Assembly: GCA_020080175.1 (NCBI GenBank)
Contig: JAGHQL010000055.1
Location: forward strand, 62,001-126,000
DNA length: 64,000 nucleotides
Direction of reading: 5' to 3'
Source: Glutinoglossum americanum
Taxonomy: Eukaryota > Ascomycota > Geoglossomycetes > Geoglossales > Geoglossaceae
Made by a program: the position numbers and the translations under genes. Shown here one piece after another: positions 1 through 15,015 of the stretch. The notes under the pieces were generated by a model. The model did not search any database and was not told the origin of the DNA. It saw only the letters and a program-made list of their open reading frames with translations. How positions within the stretch are numbered: position 1 is the stretch's first letter; each line of letters opens with the position of its first letter.

Positions 1-816
1 CTGCTGCTCTCATCAGATACTGGTCACTTTTCCCTGATTAAGTCCGATGTCCGCTCGACCCATACACAATTCGCCATACTTATCTCATATACAGAGCATT
101 ACACGTAGCGGACTTGATCACTGAACTAAATGGTGAGTTGCGCAGCATGCCCAAAAGCGTGTTTTGTTACTAATATATCGATGGCTTAGGCTTTTGTGGC
201 ATTATGTCCGTCTTCTCGTCTATGCGCTACTGTCTTGATAGTCCCGAAAACACCGCAAATCTATGGGCTGCTCTAACTCTGATGCCATTTGGGCTCTTTT
301 TTGATTTCATGGATGGCAAGGTGGCCAGATGGCGGAAGAAATCATCCCTTATGGGTCAAGAGCTGGACTCTCTGGCAGACCTGGTATGACCACAGAGACC
401 CTTACATTACTGGGAGAGGGAGAGGCTTACAGCCATCCTACACGCAGATTTCCTTTGGGGTATCCCCCGCCGCGGCTGCATTTGCAATTGGTTTGCGCAC
501 GCCGGTCGACCATATCCTCCTATCCTTTTTCGTCCTCGCTGGCCTTACGCGACTAGCACGTTTCAACGTTACAGTTGCCAACGTTCCCAAGGATAATACC
601 GGAAAGGCGCATTATTTTGAAGGCACACCAATCCCCACGACGCTATCCATTGCGGCTGCAATGGCTTATTGGGTCCACAAGGGTTGGATTCTTGACGAAA
701 TCCCCGGCGGCCTGCTGGCCAAGGGCACGATGTACGAGTTTCATCCGATTGTAGGCCTGTTTGTTTTGAGTGGATGTTTGATGGTTAGCAAGACGATCCA
801 TATCCCCAAGCCCTAG
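1..816 (+). CDS. CHO1: CDP-diacylglycerol-serine O-phosphatidyltransferase (phosphatidylserine synthase), 5' partial
   Basis: This enzyme makes phosphatidylserine from CDP-diacylglycerol and serine in the ER membrane, the first step of the de novo route to PE and PC. Exons read as 1-41, 95-132, 190-383 and 448-816, with introns of 53, 57 and 64 bp. They give 213 residues; the N-terminus lies outside the window. The spliced frame runs through [20 protein letters not shown] and the full CDP-alcohol phosphatidyltransferase signature around 312-383 (DG-x2-AR-x8-G-x3-D-x3-D, seen as DGKVAR, G, D, D). Hydrophobic segments follow, and it ends in SKTIHIPKP, the usual fungal Cho1 C-terminus. All splice phases agree. 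The family assignment is secure from the signature plus the flanking conserved blocks; only the missing 5' end limits the model. Confidence 0.93.
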
Positions 817-2022
817 GCTATAGACTATATGCTTTCGGGGGTTAGTTGTGTTGGCGGACCTTTTGTAGGCGGGTTCGGCTGTTGGTGTCATTCTGTTCGG
901 GCGGTATCGCTCTAGATTGTGAGGATAGGACATTCACGGTAGTTGACTAGATAGAAACACACTGTGTTATTTCTCCTAATCGTTCGTCTCAAGCCACCAG
1001 TCATGGCAGTAGCTAACGGTGATCGCCCCGGAGTGACGTTCTGGGCTTCCATTCCAGATACGGCAGGCAGCATCGTAGCTATTGCGTATATATGCAAATC
1101 GAGACCTACCAACGCCCTAGACATCCCGAAATTCTCAACAACTGTTAACGCGACCCGTGAACAGACAAGAAACGCCGCGGCCCCTAAACCCACTAGCAAT
1201 ACTCACAGGACCCCCATGTATCCATAAACATCAAATCAATCACTAATATGCCCCCGATGCGGCAGCTACCCAGCCCCAGCGCTAGGAGGCAAGGCGTTAC
1301 CTCGGTTCCATTTCTCTTCTTCCATGAGCGCTAGAAAATAGGAGTTGGTGTTGAAAACCAACCCTCCTTTTTACACAGACAGCTATGAGAAATTCTCATA
1401 CCACAGGTTGTAAGACATGCGCTAAGGTAAACTCCCTCGGATTTGGAACAGCAGAGTGCAGCGCTGGAGATCCACCTCTTAGCCCCTTTTTTCCCACGCT
1501 CGATTGAATGCTAGGGGGTCCGAATCCCCTTGTAGGAGGTATTTCCTCTAGAGGCCTAAGTCCCTTCTATCTGAGTTGTGTGTGCGATACTGGCTCTTCA
1601 GTCGTAATTCCTCAAGTTTCCTCCCTGATTTTTGGCGCTTCTTCGTAGGTGTGTGTATGATTGCGTCTCATTTTGAGAACTCTTCCCCGTTCCGTTGTCT
1701 ATTCACGACCATCTTTTTCCCTTCCCCTTTATTCTAGCTACCTACCGACTACTAATGGCGTGCATTTGAGACCACAGCCTCTAGCTTCCCTGTGTATTCA
1801 CACCCTCCCCGACTTCTTTTTTCATTCTCGGCTGTCCCCTTATATTCACTTTCTCTAATCATTGTGCTTTTATAAAAACCCCATTAAACACTATCCCATG
1901 CTCTATATCTCCCTTCTTTAAGCGCAGCGCGGCATAGTACCGGGCATCTACTAGACAAACGTATAGCGTGTAGAGGGGTTTTACCTGAAAACACATCTTG
2001 AGATAAGAGTGGAGGACGAACA
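817..2022. other. Intergenic region downstream of CHO1
   Basis: About 1.2 kb with no gene I can support. It should hold the CHO1 3' UTR. Short open frames occur on both strands around 912-1227 but lack homology that I recognise. A T-arm-like hairpin at 1513-1530 was considered and rejected as a tRNA. Confidence 0.5.
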
Positions 2023-2499
2023 ATGCCCGCTACAGCCCCAACCCCCCATGCCACCCCACCCTCCTACAGCCCCTCTATCCACGACCCCATCCTTCTCTCC
2101 CTCTACTCTGCTGGCTGGCGCCTTGGCTCCCTAACCGGCCGCATGAACTACATGTACCGATGTGTGTTTTTCCCACCCTTAACCGTAGTCTGGGTGCACG
2201 AACGTCTCTGGGATATCTCCGAGGACTATAGGAGGGGTGCCGAGGAAGAAGAGGACTATGGTGGAGAGAGTGTGAATGGGAATGGGGATGGGGATGTGGC
2301 TGGTGGTGGTGCAGGGGAGGGTTTGGGCTTGGATATGGCCCTGGGGTGGAGGTTGCAATATCAGATGATTGTGGACTTTGGGGAGTTAAACCGGCCGGGG
2401 GGGTTGAGGAGGATGAGAGGGCGGCCACTATTGAGGGAGGATGCGAGGAGGGAGGCAGAACGAGATGCGAGGAGGGAGGCGGGGATGCCGAGACGTTAG
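2023..2499 (+). CDS. Small hypothetical protein (doubtful)
   Basis: A 158-residue open frame with a purine at -3 before the ATG. The first half looks protein-like, with a compact aromatic block (AGWRLGSLTGRMNYMYR, then FFPPLTVVWVHERLWD). The second half is Gly/Glu/Arg-rich because the + strand becomes very G-rich from about 2230. I do not recognise a family. The complementary strand also has a 158-codon open frame (2075-2551), as expected where base composition is this skewed, so open length alone is weak evidence. No introns are needed. It lies between the convergent ends of CHO1 and the pyruvate decarboxylase gene. It could be real and lineage-specific, or chance. Confidence 0.35.
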   Translation: MPATAPTPHATPPSYSPSIHDPILLSLYSAGWRLGSLTGRMNYMYRCVFFPPLTVVWVHERLWDISEDYRRGAEEEEDYGGESVNGNGDGDVAGGGAGEGLGLDMALGWRLQYQMIVDFGELNRPGGLRRMRGRPLLREDARREAERDARREAGMPRR

Positions 2500-2679
2500 G
2501 GGCCGGAGGGTCTGAGTTTAGGAGTCGGATGGGGTTTCGGATACCTAGCATTTAACTTGAGATTTGAAACTGGATTTCATTTCCTTAAAGCAAGTGTTTC
2601 TCCATCCCCCTCCTAAATATCCCTAAAATAAAAATTAAGCGGGGAAAAGCCTCACTAGCCATTCCTCACACCCTCTACT

Positions 2680-5157
<2,478 letters not shown>

Positions 5158-6900
5158 TTGTTTTACATTTTGGTTGTTTTATCCGGCAGACACCGAATAA
5201 ATCGCCCCCTCCAATAAGTTCTACTGCGTATAGCGACCATAAGAGTCTACGAGTCGTTATGACGTTATGACGGTCCGGGCTTCGGAAGAAAGCCTAGCGT
5301 CGGTCCGCTAAGACATCTCGCTTGCCGCGCTTCGATCATCGAGAACAAACTCCACTGCAGTTTATCGTTTGGTCTACTACATATATTTGTACCGTACTTG
5401 GCTGACTGGAGCCGGGTTAGCCAGCCTGGCTGTTTGCCATTTTACGGCCAAAGATGGCGTAATCGGCAGATCTGATGGACACCTAGGATGGGTGCTCTCC
5501 ACCTGTGATTGTCGAGCACCCGGGCTGGGGTTCAAGGATGCCCAAGGTTACCGGGACAACGATTAAATCCACTGATCCAGGCGATCTCAGGGATGTTTAG
5601 GTCACTTTGGGGAGCCGAGGCCTTAGCCTATGCAGCATTAAGAAGCTTCAATTTCATTCAGGTTCGTAATTTCAGCCTGCCCGCAGCTGGCCGTAGACTT
5701 CCTCCCCAGAAATCGACAGAGTACGCCGTATGCCCTGAATAGAGAGACAGCATTTCTGCATAGAGCGGCTAGGTGCCACTAGGGACCTTTTTTTAACTAA
5801 TTTCCTTAATGCTCGCTTTTTCGGCGAATAGAATCTTGTAAGATACATCATGATGAGAAGGACCCATCACGGATGGAAAGTCTCCGGTAGGCTGTGTGTT
5901 GTCCGCGCTGTTCGCGTATTCGAGCCTGGGCCTGCCTGAATCGCCGCACGCCGCAACGCCGCGCTAGATATATATTTGATATCATTGGCCTCAGCCTCTC
6001 TAAAACCTCACCAGGGGGAAAGCTATGAGATCAACAATGTACAGAGTGGATCATCGGAATATACGAATGAATGACCGGTGATGTTGAGTTTGAGTAGGGA
6101 CGACAGTGTCTAAGTCACACATCGCTTGACGATTTATTTGTCTTGGCACGAGCGTGCAGTTCAGGTGCTGCACATCGACATTGACTCTACCTTCCCACCA
6201 TCTTAAATCGCCTGATATCGGATCGGTTTGTCGTGATGGGTCTTTATTAGGGATACGATTTCTCGATATCTTGGACTGCTTATACCTTGTGAGTGCCTAA
6301 ACGAAGCCCTTCCGCCATTTACGTATTGTTTTTTTCGTGGGCATTCTTGAGCTCTGATAGCATTTTTCACCGTTGGATTGCGAGATGATCTAGTCTAGCC
6401 TCTCGAGCCGTGGCCTTATTGAGGCAAGAGTGCGATTTATCGTTCTTTCATCTTATGTTGTTTGGTACGTCGCTTTCGTGATCGTTTTACGCTAACTTAC
6501 TCGACTACAAGGGCTTGCTCTACGCTCGAATCCCCTGCTCTTTCCCCCGTGGATCACTCCCCGTATATCTATTTTCCCTCTTGCTTAGGTGCTGGAGCTG
6601 CTAGGGCGTGCTGAGTTCCCAGGCGAAACGCACTGGTAGTATAGTCGTGCGGGTGAAGCCATAGGTGTGAAGTATTGGGAAGATTTGTGCAGGCTCATTG
6701 CCCGACACCAGCATCGCATATTGGTAGCTTGGTGGCCTGTGGGGTGAACTGCGGCTCGGAATGCATGAGCCTTTGGTGGAGAATATACGAAGTCGACAAC
6801 GCACAAGCGAGCGGACACCTGACGATATTGTGTGCGTCACAAGGGTGTCTAATAACAAGACGATTGGGACTGTGCCATAGGTAGTGAGGCCCGTCTCACT
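5158..6900. other. Intergenic region between divergent PDC and BCK1
   Basis: About 1.74 kb separating two divergent genes, so it should contain both promoters and the BCK1 5' leader. I see only short unconvincing frames and no repeat family, tRNA or clear regulatory motif. Confidence 0.5.
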
Positions 6901-9900
6901 ATGCCCGCGTCTCGTCACCGATCTTCCTCTGCGCGGTCAAACGGTTCCGATATAAACAGAAATACACCCTCCCCGTCAAATTTCTCGCAAAATTCTCCTC
7001 TGGGCGAAAACCTGATACAGAACGAAGTACCTGCTTATACGAGTTCCAATAACTCGTCGTCTTCTCTGTTGACGCCAGCGTATGGTGCAGGTTCTCCATT
7101 CAACCAATCGCAATCACAACTATCAAGACCAAGGGCTCACACTGCGGCGGAGCCTGCCGTATCTCAACAGGGCAATTTCAGATCGAACGCTCGTCCCGGA
7201 ATCCAAATGCATACCACCTACCAACCGGGTGGCCAAAGGCACACCCCCGCGGGCCAGGTATTGGATGGCTCACGGACATATGTTCCTGTTCTGCCTCCCC
7301 CACCGCCAATGTCTCCACCGGCGCAGTCGCACATGATTGCAATACCACCACCTCCCCCAAGACCTCCACCAGGCTCGTCACACCCAAGTGTCCCTCCTCC
7401 ACCCCCAGGGCCTCCACCTGGTAGTGCGCATGGAATGTCGGCTAGCTGGCAGTCAAGTTGGGGGCGGCCGCATGATAGAGAGAGGCCTACTATCTTAGGA
7501 ACCTTTCCCCCTCCCCCTCCCCCTCCGCTAGGATCGAACCAGCATATCCAATATAACCCAAATGCGACCTACCATGCCCACCTCCAACCTCCTCCATTAT
7601 CAATTCCTGCACCCCCACCAGCTCCTGAGTTGCAACCGTTGACTTCTGCCACTTATATCCCTCGCGAGCAATCATTCGGCCCAGGTGTCGGCATCCCGCC
7701 TTTGCACCCTCAACAGAGTCAGCAACAAAGTTTTAATCGAGGAGACAGTGCTGAATTTTCAGCCGTCACAGAAACGTCGAGAGGATCAGGTAGTTCCCGC
7801 CTCACTTCTGACACCGCCCATACGACCCCTATGGATGATGCAAATGATCTACTTCGTTCAGGCGGTGGAGGCGGTCAAGGCGGGCCGCAGACCCCACTCA
7901 CGAGGCACCATCATATGATTTACTCGTGGCGAGAAGGGCAAGAGAATATATCGCCCGGTCCACCCACTGCTACATTGAACAACCCTCAATATCACCTCGC
8001 CAGCTCCAACTCAGTTATGTCTACAGCAACTAATAGTACCCATAACCGTTCTGGTAGTAATACATCGAACACTCCGATCTCCCCGCAAGATGCATCTAGC
8101 TCGTGGACGCTTGAACGTGTACTTATCTGGCTTGATGCTAACAAGTTCTCGAGCGACTGGCAAGAAACATTCCGATTCTTGAAAATTCAGGGATCGGATT
8201 TCTTGGGCCTAAGTCTTGGTGCGATGCACCGAGTGGTCTTTCCACGATTGGCGGCAGAGTGTGCTAGGAGTGGAACTGTATGGAATCCGACACGGGAGAG
8301 AGACGAAGGGAAAAGGATGAGGAAGTTAATCCGAAGGTTAATCGAAAATGGAAGCGCGGGAAGCGCAAGGCTTGGACCAAGTCGACGGGATCCAGACCAA
8401 GTACAGCCATCTAGTAATGGAGCTGGGCTGGACGACTCATCAGGCCTCAATCGACAAGAGTATCAGGTGTCAACGCCCAGTACTGCAGGAGGCGGGGATG
8501 ACAGCCCCGGCAAGCAACTACCGGCGAGTTTTCGGGGACCTGGCCTTAGCCATCGAAGGTTTTCGGGCCGGGGTGGCGCCTTGCCTGTCTTTGTTAATGC
8601 TCCCGCCAGCATGAGCGAACCCAATATCTCGGAGTTAGGATATGTACAAAACCGCACCGGGTTTTCCAGGAGTATCTTAAATGGCATAGGAGATTCCGCT
8701 TCGGGTCCGAAAAAGCATAGCCCCAATCCATCAATCGATGTAAGCGTAGGGAGAAATTTCAGCGGCCCAGGCTTTCAGGGCGACCGGTCGGGCGCTGAAG
8801 GAAGCCCTCAAAGCGGTAGCCCGGGTCCTAGCTTTATTACTCCCACTTCATCTACGGGCGGCACTAACAACCTTCCAACTTCCCCACGGAGCCATAAGTT
8901 TGCCCATTATAAAACTGGTAGTACGGATTCTGCGGGTTCCACTCTCCCAATCTATGGCTCAGGTCTTCCCCAAGGAGCTAGCCATGCGTTGAGTGGTGGC
9001 ACAGATGGCGCCACCGACCCTAGTAGCGTGGGCGGACCCGATGACCTTCGTAGGAATGGGCAAGATGGGGTGCGCCCTAGCATGATTGAATCGACGGGAC
9101 GCCACGGCGGCTCTGAGAGCGGGTCAAACCAGAAGGATTACAGCAAAAGCTTCCTAGGGAAATTCAAAAGAAAGCCCAAAAGGGAGGATAGCAGCGGAGC
9201 CCATCCATCACCGGAGGATCATAACCTCGAATCGCCCACAAGCCCCATCAGCTTTAGACAGGGGGCGCTTTCTTATCTATCAAACAGCAGTATGCCCTTC
9301 ATCGGCCTAAAAACAAACGCTAGTGATACATCCCTCGACCGACCGTCCCCTACATCAGCTTTGTCGGAGCACGATAGGGCATCGCAAGCTGGCGGTCGTG
9401 GGAGGACTTTAACTCGACATTCAACTAGGAGATATGTATTTGGCACAGTGGATGGACTAAACTATAGGTTGATCGATATCACAGAGTGCGAATCCGCTCT
9501 TGCCATCCGAAATGCGCTTTGCCAAGGCTTGGGGGTTACAGATTCAGACTATGCTTACATTTACCTGACAGAGCCTGGCCAGCTTGAGCATGAAGAGCCT
9601 CTCTCAGACAATATGCTTCTTCTGTCGTGGCGGACGAAGGCTGACGCCCAGGCAAGTTTAAAGTTCTTCGTGCGCCCTGCCGGATTATCCGCAGTGTCAC
9701 TGCCGCCCACGCAAGTTATAGCCTATACACAGAAGGCTTTGCCATCTCCCCCGGCCCAAACGACTGCTAGTACTTCTATAGCTAAACCTTTAGATGAAAC
9801 AACTTATTCAAGACTTACCGCGCGGCGGAGAAGATCGAGTTCGTCTATTGGGCGGGGAGCTCCCGCTCTCCATGCCGGTGATGCTCCTATTCGTGAGGCC

Positions 9901-12900
9901 CGCAACCGTCCAGATAGCGGCAGGGATGGGCTATCGGCAGTTGAAGATACCTCGATGGACGCTTTGCGTGAACTCGCGGATAATACAAAACTCTCTCAGG
10001 ACGAAATTTCGCGTTCTCAGGGCCTAAATATTTTATCTCCAGGCGAGCCTTTACGAGATAGCACGACGCTTGGTAGTTTCGCCTTCCGAGAGGATGGGAG
10101 ACGAGCGGTTTTGGACTCAACCACCGAAGAACAAAGCCGAGAGGCTGAATGGAAGCAGAAGAAACAATTGCGGCCAAAGAAAGAATCTCCTGTTGATTCT
10201 GGCGGTGTTTACGGGTTCAAGAGAGAAGGCATCATTGACTTTGATGTTCCTCGAGGGTCGCCCTTTGAAGACAAGAAGCAGGATGCTTGGGTACCACAGA
10301 GAAAACCCCCACCTCCCCCGGCTGAGTCGAATACTTTGATCAAGGCCAATTCTTTGAGCAAGAAATCAGGGAATAAGTTCAGATCGGCGGTAAATGGCCC
10401 GCATGAGGACCAGCATTCACCCAAAATCAAGTCCAGCGATCTTGGTGGACAGGAAATGTCTGAACGAGGACGCCGGAGGGCAGTAGCGAATACACCTTCT
10501 GTAAGCGCCGGAATCGGGGCTGCTTTAGCCAGCGCAGGTTCGATGACTGCTGGTACGGGTGCCCCGCCCGCACCCATTCCGATTCCCATAAGCAGTCGGC
10601 CCGCGCCCCTATCAATAAGTGAGCAGGGCGGAAAACCCCAGAGAGCTATGGCATCAGTTGACTTTTCCGCCAATAATTCGGGCAGGAGCAGCCCTCGCTC
10701 AGCAGGTGGGAGTCCCAGTAGTCCAGGCTATACTTGGGGTAAGGGCACTTTGTTGTTCAAAATTCCTGACTACTTCCAAGGTGAAATCGATGAGCCTTCT
10801 CGAGACAAGACTCTTGAGAACCCAACAATACCGAAACTTCGTTCGGGCGCTCTTGGGCCATCTCCCCTTGTTAGCCCTACCACCGAGAGTCCTCCGTCCC
10901 GCAAATCTTACGGCCCAGACTTAGATTTCACGGGAAATGAAGTCACTTTTGCGAGATCGCCAGGCACTCCTCAGCAAGAATCGGACGATGACTCAGAGGA
11001 TGGATTGTTTGCTGCCCCGCTTCTGAGGGATGTCAGACCAACACCCGTTGCTCGCGAATCCACTCCCGAAGGGGAGCGAGCGAACGATTCTGACAGCAAG
11101 ACAGAAAGACCCACACTTACTGTTAATACAAGATCGCGGTCTAAGAAGGGGCTCTCAGTATCTTTCAAATCGCCTAATGTTAGTGCCACAACTGCGCCGT
11201 CGATACCGAGTCCGACGAAGGATCAAGATGACGATGACGACTGGGGTAAAACTAGATATCCGATAGAGTCATACATACCTCCGTCTGCAAGCTCTTCAAC
11301 GTGGTCCGCTCAGTCTCCGGAGGATATGAGCAGACTCCTACGCCGGGAGTCGTTTGCAAGAGAAGATGTATGGGCGAATCGACCACCTCCAGAAGCACTT
11401 ATCAACCACCTCGACGACTTCTTCCCTAACTTGGATCTTGACCAGCCAATTCCTGTCGAGGATGAGGCACACCCTGGGTCACCACCATCCACTCCTACCT
11501 CAGCTATTGAAAAGAATACCCTCGACGCAGCTTCGCTATCGCTAGTAGAGAAGGCTGGGCCTTCCACTAAGGGTGTAGGGCCCTCTAGCCTGCCGACGAG
11601 AACGGAAGATTGTGATACTCTTGGCTCCGACGAATCTACACTCAAAAGACCAACTTCTGTGCAAAGTGTCGCACAGAGGAAGCTCGGCCGCTCTTCAGGG
11701 CTTGGTCGGATGAAGTCTATTCGTGAAGTTGCAAAGGGCGCTCATGAAGCTAATAGGAAGAGATTCACTGTAATGGATACAAACGACAATTCTGGAGATA
11801 TTGTACGCCGGAAGAGCACTAAAATGTTTGGCGCCAACATCGTGCAGATCAAGCCCACTAGAGGAAGTCATCTAGCAATTGTTGAGAGTGTCCCTAAGAA
11901 TACTGTTCCTAAACGGCAAGGTATCTTACCATTGCTCCTCGTCTATGAATAGCGTGTCATGGCTAACACCACCACAGCAACCTTCAAATGGTTCAAAGGC
12001 CAACTCATCGGCAAGGGAACCTATGGTCGTGTTTATCTGGGAATGAACGCTACCACTGGGGACTTTCTAGCTGTAAAACAAGTGGAAGTGAACCGTGCTG
12101 CCGGCGCAGATAAAGACCGAATACAGGAGATGGTCGCGGCGCTGGATCAAGAGATCGACACGATGCAGCACCTCGACCATAATAACATCGTGCAATATCT
12201 TGGCTGCGAGCGGAAAGAATACTCTATTAGCATCTTTCTTGAATACATTTCTGGTGGCTCTGTAGGCAGTTGCCTTAGAAAACATGGGAAATTCGAAGAG
12301 AGTGTTGTCCGGTCGTTGACCCGGCAGACGCTAGACGGCTTAGCTTATCTCCACCGTGAAGGGATATTACATCGCGACCTAAAGGCTGACAATATTCTCT
12401 TGGATCTGGATGGCACCTGCAAGATATCCGACTTTGGTATATCAAAAAAGACCGACAATATCTATGGTAATGATATTACAAATTCTATGCAAGGTTCCGT
12501 GTTTTGGATGGCACCGGAGGTCATTCGTTCACAGGGCCAGGGGTACAGCGCCAAGGTTGATATCTGGTCTCTAGGATGCGTGGTTTTGGAAATGTTTGCT
12601 GGGAGACGACCCTGGTCTAAGGAGGAGCCCATCGGTGCCATATATAAGCTCGGGAGTCTAAACCAAGCGCCACCAATCCCAGAGGATGTTCAAGCCACTA
12701 TTACGCCTGAAGCAGTCGGATTTCTGGCAGATTGTCACACAATGTAAGTAGTTTCGAAACCCACACGTGAAAACACTGAGGTTGACTAAACTTGACTCGT
12801 AGCGATCCGTCTGATCGACCAACCGCAGAGACATTGTTACGGCAGCATCCGTTCTGTTCATTCGACCACGACTATAATTTCCTTGACACCGAGCTTTACG

Positions 12901-12923
12901 CCAAGATCCGCGGAGCTTTCTAG
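6901..12923 (+). CDS. BCK1: MAP kinase kinase kinase, Bck1 type (cell-wall integrity)
   Basis: Top kinase of the Pkc1-Bck1-Mkk-Slt2 cell-wall-integrity cascade. Exons 6901-11920, 11978-12743 and 12803-12923 (introns 57 and 59 bp) give 1968 residues. The N-terminus has a proline-rich stretch (about 120-250). A SAM-like segment starts near residue 400 (WTLERVLIWLDANKF), and an RA/ubiquitin-like segment near 840 (RRYVFGTVDGLNYRLIDI). Long Ser/Pro-rich linkers follow. The C-terminal kinase domain (about 1680-1960) shows GKGTYGRVYLG, AVKQVEV, HRDLKADNILL, DFGISKK and GSVFWMAPEV. All catalytic residues are present. The ATG at 6901 heads the long open frame; I see no upstream exon. The SAM/RA plus STE11-class kinase order is what separates Bck1 from Ste11-like kinases, and overall length fits filamentous fungi. 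Confidence 0.93.
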
Positions 12924-13978
12924 GGAGTTGAATTAGTACGCTTGATTGTTTACGGTCCAGACACCTCTCTATGCCCTATGCTATGTGAGGGATAGAAAGT
13001 TTCATTTGAATTAGCCGTGCGATGACCAGCTTCTTTGTCTTCACCCCATTTTTATATATTATTAGTAGCTGTGATTCCTGGTGTAGGGATATGGAGTTTT
13101 TCTTCGTTAAGAGAATGACCTTCATTTGATATTCGTGGACATCCCCCTCGATGACTTTATGGTAGCGATGCTTTCATGCCCTGTACGTTTAGACCCATTA
13201 GTTGTAGTTGGTTTTGTGTAAAATGCAGATGAAAATCGATTATACTACGTAGTAGTAATGATGGATTATCATCCCTTGTGTACACAACTATATAGGTATG
13301 CACATATATTCTTGTGATAACGAGTGACAAGTTCCAACGCACCCCATAACTACCTTGCCTACCTAGATAGGATAGCATGGGCAAAGCACATGGGGAAAGT
13401 ATAACCGCCATAAAAAGACTGGATTAGACCTCGCGGGATAAAGAATGAATTTCATCATGTTGCGTTGTGCCCTCTTGTACACAAAACATATGCATCACGC
13501 AACATGGTAAGTCTCGGGAGAGGGGTGGTAGGCGCTTAGATTATAGTATTCTTATCAGCAGCGGGAAAGTAGGGATATCCTTGGCATTAGCCTGCTTGGC
13601 CATGCTGAAGAGGTTAGATGGGGGGTTTGTGCAATGCTGAGGAGGACGCTAGGCGCAGTGGGGATTCGTTCTACGCTACAATTGGGCCTGGAAGATGTCT
13701 CGAAATATGACGTTCATAGCTGTTGTCACACATGCAGTATGAGCTAGGAATAAACAGAGGGAAGAAATGTAGGGCCGCAATTTCCTTTCGATTCTGTACA
13801 GGCAGAGAAGGCTACATCGGAACTATAATCCCTATGCAGGTTCTCGATTGCGAACACCATGGGCCTCTGAAAATGGCATCCTCATATCGTCATCTTCGAA
13901 GCCATGTGTCCAGCAGTACTCCTTTTCTAGATCTAGGCCACCATGCTCCAGCAACAGCGAAGTTCTCTTTCAGTTTGC
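12924..13978. other. Intergenic region between convergent BCK1 and RPS26
   Basis: About 1.05 kb holding both 3' flanks. I see no supported gene; short frames here have no recognisable content. Confidence 0.5.
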
Positions 13979-14584
13979 CTATGCCGCTGGGGTCTTTGCT
14001 GCAGCTTGGTTGGGGTTAAGTTTCTTGCCGTCCTTGTTATATCGGACTCTTGGTGGGGGAGCACGGTTACGGCGACCTTCCCGAGAGCGAACGCTGTAAT
14101 TGTTAAGAAGACGTTAGCCACAGGAGTCTGGTGCAGAGTGGGTATTTAAATTCTGAGGTGGTGATTGTAGGATTTTTGAGAAGCGTACCGGACAATCTTT
14201 CCGTGGATAGCGCAGGAGACGCAATATTGCAGCTTCAGGTACATCTTGGGGACAGTGTACTCTGGGAAAACGGAGGCATCAGATATGTCACCTGCGCATT
14301 GGTGGTTGTTGTCAGTGACCTTTAGCTTCCTCATATGTTCAGATCTTGTTGTTGTTATAGACAACTAATACTTACGAATAGCGGCGGATTCGACCATGTT
14401 ACGAATGGTGAATCTCTTGATTGCCTTGTCCTTAGGCGTACATCTTGAGCAGTTAGAGCAACGAATTGGCTTGACGTGGCCACGGCCTTTCTTATTACGC
14501 CCACTAAGGGATATCCCGTTAGAGTCGTTGATATCAAATGTAAATGCGCAAAGTTTCATACTTGGACGCCCGTTTCTTGACCAT
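13979..14584 (-). CDS. RPS26: 40S ribosomal protein S26 (eS26)
   Basis: Small-subunit protein at the mRNA exit channel. Four exons are read on the minus strand: 14584-14562, 14503-14376, 14291-14189 and 14093-13979 (introns 58, 84 and 95 bp). They give 122 residues, against about 119 in yeast. The first exon is only 23 nt (MVKKRAS plus two bases), typical of fungal ribosomal genes. Diagnostic blocks are [18 protein letters not shown], with the zinc-binding pairs CSNC and CVSC, then [19 protein letters not shown] and [19 protein letters not shown]. It is divergent from the CBS/PB1 gene and shares a short upstream region with it. Sequence conservation leaves little doubt. Confidence 0.95.
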
Positions 14585-15015
14585 GATTGTTAATTATAAG
14601 GAGTTTAGTACTGGAGTCAGCCAGAAATATCGGTTGTCGTGAGGTTGAAGCTGATCGGGAACTTTGGGTTGAGGTAAACTTGTGACGTTTCGCCAAAACG
14701 GTGGGCCGGGTTAGCCCTAATGTCATCACATGACTAACAGAGTGAATCTTACGCATACGCTGAATATCTATTTTCTATGATTAGGTTAAAGCTTAAGTTG
14801 GCGGAGTGATTATGGTACATACGGGGGATTGAACGGAGGAATTTTTACTTTGCTCACGCTGCTGCATCGACCAGGGAACCGGAAGGCGAACCGAGGACTT
14901 CTGTGTTGACTTTCCTAATCCAAATCCTCGAGTCCTAAACCCTCTAGCTTTGGTCCCGAAAGCACATCGCTGAAACACCTTAATTCCTATCTCCTACCTA
15001 CGCGTTAAGTTTGTC
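14585..15015. promoter_or_regulatory. Shared upstream region of RPS26 and the CBS/PB1 gene
   Basis: A 431-bp gap between two divergent start codons, inferred to hold both promoters. I see no further gene and no motif I can name with confidence. Confidence 0.5.

Noticed and set aside
912-1199. Minus-strand frame with a hydrophobic start (LLVGLGAAAFLVCSRVAL) recalling the membrane anchor of Pam18-type J proteins
   Set aside because: No J domain or HPD motif follows before the CHO1 coding region begins, and the resemblance is only a short hydrophobic stretch.
1513-1530. Perfect hairpin AGGGG-x-AATCCCCT type resembling a tRNA T arm
   Set aside because: The loop box has C where T is expected (GGTCCGAATCC), and no matching acceptor strand, D arm or anticodon arm lies within tRNA distance on either strand.
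2075-2551. Minus-strand 158-codon Pro/Ser/His-rich frame
   Set aside because: It mirrors the G-rich + strand and is pure low complexity; it is a shadow of base composition.
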